This document shows positions 59,714 to 64,000 of a stretch of DNA of 64,000 nt, one piece after another. Under the pieces are notes generated by a model. The model saw only the letters and a list, made by a program, of their open reading frames with translations, ran no database searches and was not told the origin of the DNA. The translations under genes and the position numbers were made by a program. Origin of the DNA: Chelatococcus reniformis (GTDB lineage Bacteria > Pseudomonadota > Alphaproteobacteria > Rhizobiales > Beijerinckiaceae); contig NZ_BMGG01000007.1 in NCBI RefSeq assembly GCF_014640075.1, positions 310,001 through 374,000 of the forward strand, written 5' to 3'. Numbering within the stretch: position 1 is the first letter of the stretch; every line of letters begins with the position of its first letter.

Positions 59714-60349
59714 TCAGGCCGCGGCCGGCGCGTGGGCGGTGGCGGGCGCTCGTTGCGCCGCCGGGGCATGGGCGAGGCCGGCCGTGAAGATGTGGGCGAC
59801 GATCGCCGCGGCTTCGCCGCGCCGGGCGGGCTCACTGGTCACCGCCAGGAGGCGGATCGCGCCGAGCACGGCGTCGGCCGCCACCTCCGGATCGATGGCG
59901 GCGAACTGGCCGTCGTCGATGCCGGCTCGGATGATCTGGGCGAAGCAACTGCGCAGGCTGCGGACCTTGCGCCGCACCACGCTGCGCGCCCGCTCGCCGA
60001 TGCGGTTGTCGGTGCCGTCGGCAACCGTGAGCGCTGCCGCATCCCGTCCGAACGCGTCGAGAACCGTCGCGATGGCGGCGCGCAACGTGTCGGCGGCCGG
60101 AGCGCTCGCGGCGGCCTGGGCGCGGGTCGCGCCTTCCACTGCATCGAGCCGCTCCCCCATGGCCTCGATGAACAGGTCCTCCTTGGCGGCGAAGTAGCGA
60201 TAGAGCGTCGGCTTGGCGACGCCGGCCTCGCGCGCCACGTCGTCCATCTGCACGTCCTGGTAGAGGCGGACCGAAAAGAGGTGGACGGCGGCCGCAACGA
60301 TGCGCCGGCGGCGGTCCTCGCTCGCATTTCGAAGTGAACCCGCAACCAT
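59714..60349 (-). CDS. TetR/AcrR-family regulator of the RND operon
   Basis: A 211-residue repressor-type regulator with an N-terminal TetR HTH (about residues 15-60: RRRRIVAAAVHLF, MDDVAREAGVAKPTLYRYFAAKEDLF) and a ligand-binding C-terminal half. ATG 60349 has GAGGT 8 bases ahead; earlier in-frame ATGs lie in or near the promoter. It is the first gene of the operon and a perfect palindrome stands inside its promoter, indicating self-regulation. Confidence 0.93.
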   Translation of the reverse strand: MVAGSLRNASEDRRRRIVAAAVHLFSVRLYQDVQMDDVAREAGVAKPTLYRYFAAKEDLFIEAMGERLDAVEGATRAQAAASAPAADTLRAAIATVLDAFGRDAAALTVADGTDNRIGERARSVVRRKVRSLRSCFAQIIRAGIDDGQFAAIDPEVAADAVLGAIRLLAVTSEPARRGEAAAIVAHIFTAGLAHAPAAQRAPATAHAPAAA

Positions 60350-60404
60350 GATCGGCGACCTCAAAGCCCTTGCCATCATATCAGACGCAACCGTTCGGCG
60401 CCGG

Positions 60405-60433
60405 ATTGAACTGGCGAGTTCAGACCTTGTCAA
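60405..60433 (-). promoter_or_regulatory. Promoter of the TetR-RND operon with palindromic operator
   Basis: On the minus strand TTGACA (60433-60428), 17 bases, then TTCAAT (60410-60405). The spacer and -10 hold the perfect palindrome TGAACT-4-AGTTCA (60407-60422), a typical TetR-type operator position blocking polymerase. This lies 56 bases before ATG 60349. Confidence 0.75.
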
Positions 60434-60512
60434 ATGAGGATTTTGTAAGGTTGCCCGTCGCCGCGTCCTGCCGCGCCGACAATCCCAGGTCGAGGGGCCG
60501 CTCGGCTGCGGC

Positions 60513-61439
60513 TCAATCTTCGCCCAGTGGATGCAGGTCGCGCACCATCGCCTTCAACCGCTCGTCGAGGACGTGGGTGTAGATCTGCGTGGTGGCGATG
60601 TCGGCATGACCCAGCAGCTCCTGCACGATGCGCAGGTCGGCGCCGTTTTGGAGGAGGTGACTGGCGAAGGCGTGGCGTAGTACGTGCGGGCTGACGCGGT
60701 GGCCGGCGATGCCCGCCGCCGCGGCGGCGGCCTTGAGGTCGCGGGCGAAAGCCTGGCGGGTGAGGTGGCCGCTCTCGCTGTCGGCCGGGAAGAGGTGCGG
60801 GCTCCCGGCGGGGCGCGCCGCGTCGAGCAGCGTCAGGTAGTCCTGCATGGCCGCCTTCGCCGCGTCGGTCAGCGGCACCAGGCGCTCCTTGGCGCCCTTG
60901 CCGACGATCACCAGGAAACGCTCGCGGGTCAGCGCCGCGCTCCGCGGCAGCGAGACCAGCTCCGTCACCCGCAGGCCCGTGGCGTACAGCAGCTCCAGCA
61001 GGCCGCTCAGCCGGGCGGCGCGCAGCCGCTCGCCGCGCGGCCGTGCCGCCTCGTTGATGCCCTCGCGGACGACCGCGAGCAGGCGGTCGACCTCGGCCAC
61101 GGAGAGGATTTTGGGCAGCGGCCGGCCGAGCTTGGGCCCTTCGATCGCGTTGGTGGGATCGTCGGCCCGCTCGCCTTCCGTGAACAGGAATTTGTGGAGC
61201 TGGCGCACGGCCGAGAGCCGCCGCGCCGCGGACGAGGCCTTGAGCCCGCGCGCGTGCACGTCGGCCAGATAGGCGCGGACGGTGGCCGCGTCGGCGTCGA
61301 GCGGGCCTCGGCCGAGGCTGGCGAGGAAGGCCGTGTAGTCGGCGAGATCGCGGGCATAGGCGTCGAGCGTGTTGCGGGCGGCGCCACGCTCCGACGCCAG
61401 CATGTCCAGGTAGAGGTCGACGAGCGCCTGATTGCCCAT
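60513..61439 (-). CDS. xerD: Tyrosine recombinase XerD
   Basis: A 308-residue tyrosine recombinase with all catalytic residues: Arg157 in TGLRVTEL, Lys181 in [11 protein letters not shown], His252 and Arg255 in [12 protein letters not shown], His278 in [11 protein letters not shown] and nucleophile Tyr287. With XerC it resolves chromosome dimers at dif. ATG 61439 is chosen because the family starts near [14 protein letters not shown]. It shares direction with a tiny TM protein gene 53 bases upstream. Confidence 0.95.
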   Translation of the reverse strand: MGNQALVDLYLDMLASERGAARNTLDAYARDLADYTAFLASLGRGPLDADAATVRAYLADVHARGLKASSAARRLSAVRQLHKFLFTEGERADDPTNAIEGPKLGRPLPKILSVAEVDRLLAVVREGINEAARPRGERLRAARLSGLLELLYATGLRVTELVSLPRSAALTRERFLVIVGKGAKERLVPLTDAAKAAMQDYLTLLDAARPAGSPHLFPADSESGHLTRQAFARDLKAAAAAAGIAGHRVSPHVLRHAFASHLLQNGADLRIVQELLGHADIATTQIYTHVLDERLKAMVRDLHPLGED

Positions 61440-61492
61440 CTTCGCTCCATCAGCATCCGCGCGGCCGGCGTCGGCGCAGCGCGGCGCGCGGC

Positions 61493-61636
61493 TCACTTGC
61501 CGAGCTTGTCGGCCGGAATGGTGACGACGATTTCGCGCAGCTCGGGCTGCACCAGAGTCACCAGGGCGATCATCGCGCCGTAAGCGAGAGCGAAGATCAG
61601 GCCGACGAAGACGAGAAACCGAAACAGCGTCGGCAC
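61493..61636 (-). CDS. Small single-pass membrane protein (47 aa)
   Basis: From GTG 61636: PTLFRFLVFVGLIFALAYGA is one transmembrane helix, followed by a short soluble tail (QPELREIVVTIPADKLGK). AGGAAGG lies 4 bases before GTG, a strong site that fixes the start. The same short protein sits before xerD and beside aroK in other Rhizobiales in my memory; function unknown. Confidence 0.75.
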   Translation of the reverse strand: MPTLFRFLVFVGLIFALAYGAMIALVTLVQPELREIVVTIPADKLGK

Positions 61637-61769
61637 GACACCTTCCTGAACGTCACGCGGGGAAGCGGCGCTGGGTTGAGCATATCCTCCATGCCGGGCC
61701 GGGAACGCAAGCCCCGGGAGCGGTGGGGGCCGCATTACATGGCCGGTCCAGTCGTGATATCGACACCGC

Positions 61770-62390
61770 ATGGATACGCATCAGCTGGCCGCTGACGAGG
61801 GCAGGAACGGGAGCGACCCTCGCGCGGCCCTCATTCGCCGGCACCTGGGCGAGCGCTCGCTCGTTCTCGTTGGACTCATGGGCTGCGGCAAGAGCACGGT
61901 CGGCCGGCGCCTGGCGGCGCGGCTCGACGTGCCCTTTGTCGACGCCGATGCCGAGATCGAGCGCGCCGCCGGCAAATCCATTCCCGAGATCTTCGCCCAG
62001 CACGGCGAGACCTACTTCCGCGACGGCGAGCGGCGCGTCATTGCCCGTCTGCTGCGCGATGGCGGCCGGGTCCTGGCAACCGGCGGCGGCGCCTACATGG
62101 AGCCCTCCACGCGGGCCCTGATCGCTGCCCGCGGCCTCTCGGTGTGGCTCAAGGCCGAGCTCGACGTGCTGATGCGGCGGGTGCGCAAGCGCGGGCACCG
62201 GCCGCTGCTTCAGACCGCCGATCCCGAGGACACGTTGCGGCGCCTGATGGCGGAGCGCTATCCGGTCTACGCGCAAGCCGACCTCACCGTGGCCTCCCAT
62301 GAGGCGCCGCACGAAACCGTAGTCGAGAGCGTGCTCGCGGCCTTGGCGGCGCGTGCCGAGGCCGTCCTTGCCGACGAGAGCTCATCATGA
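61770..62390 (+). CDS. aroK: Shikimate kinase
   Basis: A 206-residue kinase with Walker [10 protein letters not shown] at 35-43, shikimate-binding Asp58-Asp60 region (FVDADAEIE), GGGAY at the second substrate loop and the LID region [11 protein letters not shown]. It makes shikimate 3-phosphate. Its TGA overlaps the aroB start as ATGA. ATG 61770 lacks a clear ribosome binding site; the N-terminal 25 residues are variable in the family. Confidence 0.96.
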   Translation: MDTHQLAADEGRNGSDPRAALIRRHLGERSLVLVGLMGCGKSTVGRRLAARLDVPFVDADAEIERAAGKSIPEIFAQHGETYFRDGERRVIARLLRDGGRVLATGGGAYMEPSTRALIAARGLSVWLKAELDVLMRRVRKRGHRPLLQTADPEDTLRRLMAERYPVYAQADLTVASHEAPHETVVESVLAALAARAEAVLADESSS

Positions 62391-63535
62391 CGTCCCCGTC
62401 CGTGCGGCCGGCCGAGGCCGGCGAGGCTCACACCGTCCGCGTCGCGCTGGGCGAGCGCGCCTACGATATCCGCATCGGCCGCGGCGTGACGGCTGCGGTG
62501 GGTCCGGAGCTCGCGACGCTGGCGCCCGGCGGCACCGTGGCCGTCGTCACCGACACCACGGTCGAGGGCCTCTACGGTGCGGCGGTGCGGAGCGCCCTGG
62601 AGCAGGCAGGCCTGCGCTGCACCCTCGTCGCCGTGCCGGCGGGCGAGGGGGCCAAGGGCTGGCGCGAGCTCGAGCGCATCACCGAGGCGATGCTCGCCGC
62701 CAAGATCGAGCGAGGCGATCTCGTGCTGGCGCTCGGCGGCGGGGTGGTCGGCGACCTCGCCGGCTTCGCCGCCGCCATCCTGCGCCGCGGCGTGCGCCTG
62801 GTGCAGATGCCGACGACCCTGCTGGCGCAGGTCGATTCCTCCGTGGGCGGCAAGACCGGTATCAATTCGCCGCACGGCAAGAACCTCGTCGGCGCGTTCC
62901 ATCAGCCGTCGCTGGTCATCGCCGACACCGGGCTGCTCGACACCTTGAGCGAGCGGGAGTTCAAGGCGGGCTATGCGGAGGTGGTCAAATACGGCCTGAT
63001 CGACGACGAGCCCTTCTTCAACTGGTGCGAGGCGCATTGGGCCGGCATTATCGCCGGCACGGACGCGCGCGAATACGCGGTGGCCAGGAGCTGCGCGGCC
63101 AAGGCCGCGGTGGTGGCGCGCGACGAGACCGAGACGGGCGACCGGGCTCTGCTCAACCTGGGGCATACCTTCGGCCACGCGCTGGAGCGCCTAGCCGGCT
63201 ATGATCCCGCGCGGCTGGTGCACGGCGAAGGCGTGGCCATCGGCATGGCGCTGGCCTTCCGCTTCTCGGCGAGTCTCGGTCTCTGCCCGGGCCAGGATGC
63301 CCAGCGTGTTGCCCGCCACCTCGCCCAGGTCGGCCTCCCGACGCGCCTTCAGGACGTGCCCGGGGGGGCCGGAAGCGCGGATCAGCTGCTGGACGCTATG
63401 GCTCAGGACAAGAAGGTGTCGCGCGGAGCGCTCACCTTCATTCTCGCCCGCGGCATCGGGCGAAGCTTCATTGCCAAGGGAGTCGATCCGGCGGAGGTGC
63501 GCGCCTTCCTCGCTCGCGAGCTCACGACGGCGTAG
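62387..63535 (+). CDS. aroB: 3-dehydroquinate synthase
   Basis: A 382-residue Aro[21 protein letters not shown] for NAD binding, [19 protein letters not shown] for substrate phosphate binding, [13 protein letters not shown] with the zinc-ligand Glu and [13 protein letters not shown] with zinc His. It converts DAHP to 3-dehydroquinate, the second shikimate step, upstream of AroK in the pathway. The coupled aroK-aroB pair is typical of alphaproteobacteria. Confidence 0.97.
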   Translation: MTSPSVRPAEAGEAHTVRVALGERAYDIRIGRGVTAAVGPELATLAPGGTVAVVTDTTVEGLYGAAVRSALEQAGLRCTLVAVPAGEGAKGWRELERITEAMLAAKIERGDLVLALGGGVVGDLAGFAAAILRRGVRLVQMPTTLLAQVDSSVGGKTGINSPHGKNLVGAFHQPSLVIADTGLLDTLSEREFKAGYAEVVKYGLIDDEPFFNWCEAHWAGIIAGTDAREYAVARSCAAKAAVVARDETETGDRALLNLGHTFGHALERLAGYDPARLVHGEGVAIGMALAFRFSASLGLCPGQDAQRVARHLAQVGLPTRLQDVPGGAGSADQLLDAMAQDKKVSRGALTFILARGIGRSFIAKGVDPAEVRAFLARELTTA

Positions 63536-63538
63536 ACC

Positions 63539-64000
63539 ATGGCCGACATCGATCTGACCCCCGAGCTCTGGATTGCCGTCGGCATCGTCGCCTTGTGCCT
63601 CCTGATGTCGGCTTTCTTCTCCGGCTCGGAGACCGCCCTGACGGCGGCCTCGCGCGCGCGCATGCATGCCCTGGAGATGGGCGGCGACGCGCGGGCCGCG
63701 ATCGTCAACCGGCTGCTGAGCATCAAGGAGCGGCTGATCGGCGCCATGCTGATCGGCAACAACATCGTCAATATCGGCGCCTCGGCCTTCACCACCAGCG
63801 TGCTGGTGGCGCTCTTCGGCGATGCGGGCGTCATCTATGCCACCGTCGGCATGTCCGTACTGGTGATCATCTTCGCCGAGATCATGCCGAAGACCGTGGC
63901 GATCAAGTCGCCGGAGCGCGCGGCGCTGCTGCTGGCGCGGCCGGTCTCGTTCTTCGTTGCGCTGTTCGGCCCGGTGACGCTCGCCATCGAGTGGTTCGTG
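63539..64000 (+). CDS. CNNM/HlyC-CorC-family membrane protein (cut by right edge)
   Basis: The first 154 codons are present: an N-terminal hydrophobic segment (LWIAVGIVALCLLMSAFFSG), the SGSETALTAASRARM motif typical of DUF21/CNNM transporters, then further TM helices (IGAMLIGNNIVNIGASAF, VIIFAEIMPKTVA). The E-M-P-K-T motif is conserved in this Mg2+/Co2+ transport-related family. The CBS and C-terminal domains lie off the window. ATG 63539 follows the aroB stop by 3 bases. Confidence 0.93.
   Translation, partial: MADIDLTPELWIAVGIVALCLLMSAFFSGSETALTAASRARMHALEMGGDARAAIVNRLLSIKERLIGAMLIGNNIVNIGASAFTTSVLVALFGDAGVIYATVGMSVLVIIFAEIMPKTVAIKSPERAALLLARPVSFFVALFGPVTLAIEWFV

Overview
The window reads as a high-GC chromosomal segment of an alphaproteobacterium, most likely Hyphomicrobiales (Rhizobiales). 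The right half carries order-typical housekeeping genes (cobT-cobS-J-domain protein-bolA, xerD, aroK-aroB followed by a CNNM-type membrane protein gene, a CnoX/YbbN-like thioredoxin next to LON-domain and Trm112-like genes). The left half is accessory. Starts were refined from ribosome binding sites and from the very frequent 4-base stop/start overlaps (ATGA, GTGA, TTGA).

Layout. 1-8469 (minus strand): a small polyketide locus with a PKS cut by the left edge, a complete KS-AT-KR-ACP PKS, a type II thioesterase, a flippase-like membrane protein and an Sfp-type phosphopantetheinyl transferase. A worn IS5-type transposase remnant (about 8628-8987) lies next to it. 9196-13023 (plus): a zinc alcohol dehydrogenase, a short-chain dehydrogenase and a pyruvate-oxidase-like ThDP enzyme. 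13107-14312: deoB.

14369-32800: the most interesting part, a glycan or glycoconjugate island of three facing operons. Operon A (minus, 20006 to 14369) has a CgeB-like glycosyltransferase, a nucleotidyltransferase, a PIG-L/LmbE deacetylase, a GT4, a BioF2/FemAB-like acyltransferase and a methyltransferase. Operon B (plus, 20246-23700) has inositol-3-phosphate synthase, a histidine phosphatase, a methyltransferase and a glycoside-hydrolase-like protein whose TIM barrel appears circularly permuted. Operon C (minus, 32800 to 23794) has two sugar epimerases, a B12-binding radical SAM enzyme with a natural hexahistidine, a GT4, three CgeB-like transferases and a UDP-xylose synthase. The enzyme set (Ino1, phosphatase, GT4, LmbE deacetylase, acyltransferase) echoes mycothiol/bacillithiol logic, and the sugar enzymes point to xylose, 6-deoxytalose and tyvelose/paratose-like residues. 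From memory, unverified, similar clusters in Rhizobiales were flagged in TIGRFAM notes as a 'rhizo-twelve' system; the product is unknown to me.

32816-38997: a stress-flavoured stretch of small proteins, with a perfect EcfG-type promoter (GGAAC-16-CGTT) before one and a near match before another, a PRTase-kinase fusion, a ferritin-like YciF protein, a DUF4142 protein and a broken Nramp transporter. 38680-38785 is a mosaic palindromic repeat. 39839-39913 is tRNA-Gly(GCC).

40289-64000: housekeeping genes (thioredoxin, LON domain, Trm112-like, maeB, rpmB, cobT, cobS, bolA), a large MscS-like channel, a TetR-adaptor-RND efflux operon with a clear promoter and a palindromic operator in its spacer, xerD, aroK, aroB and a CNNM protein cut by the right edge.
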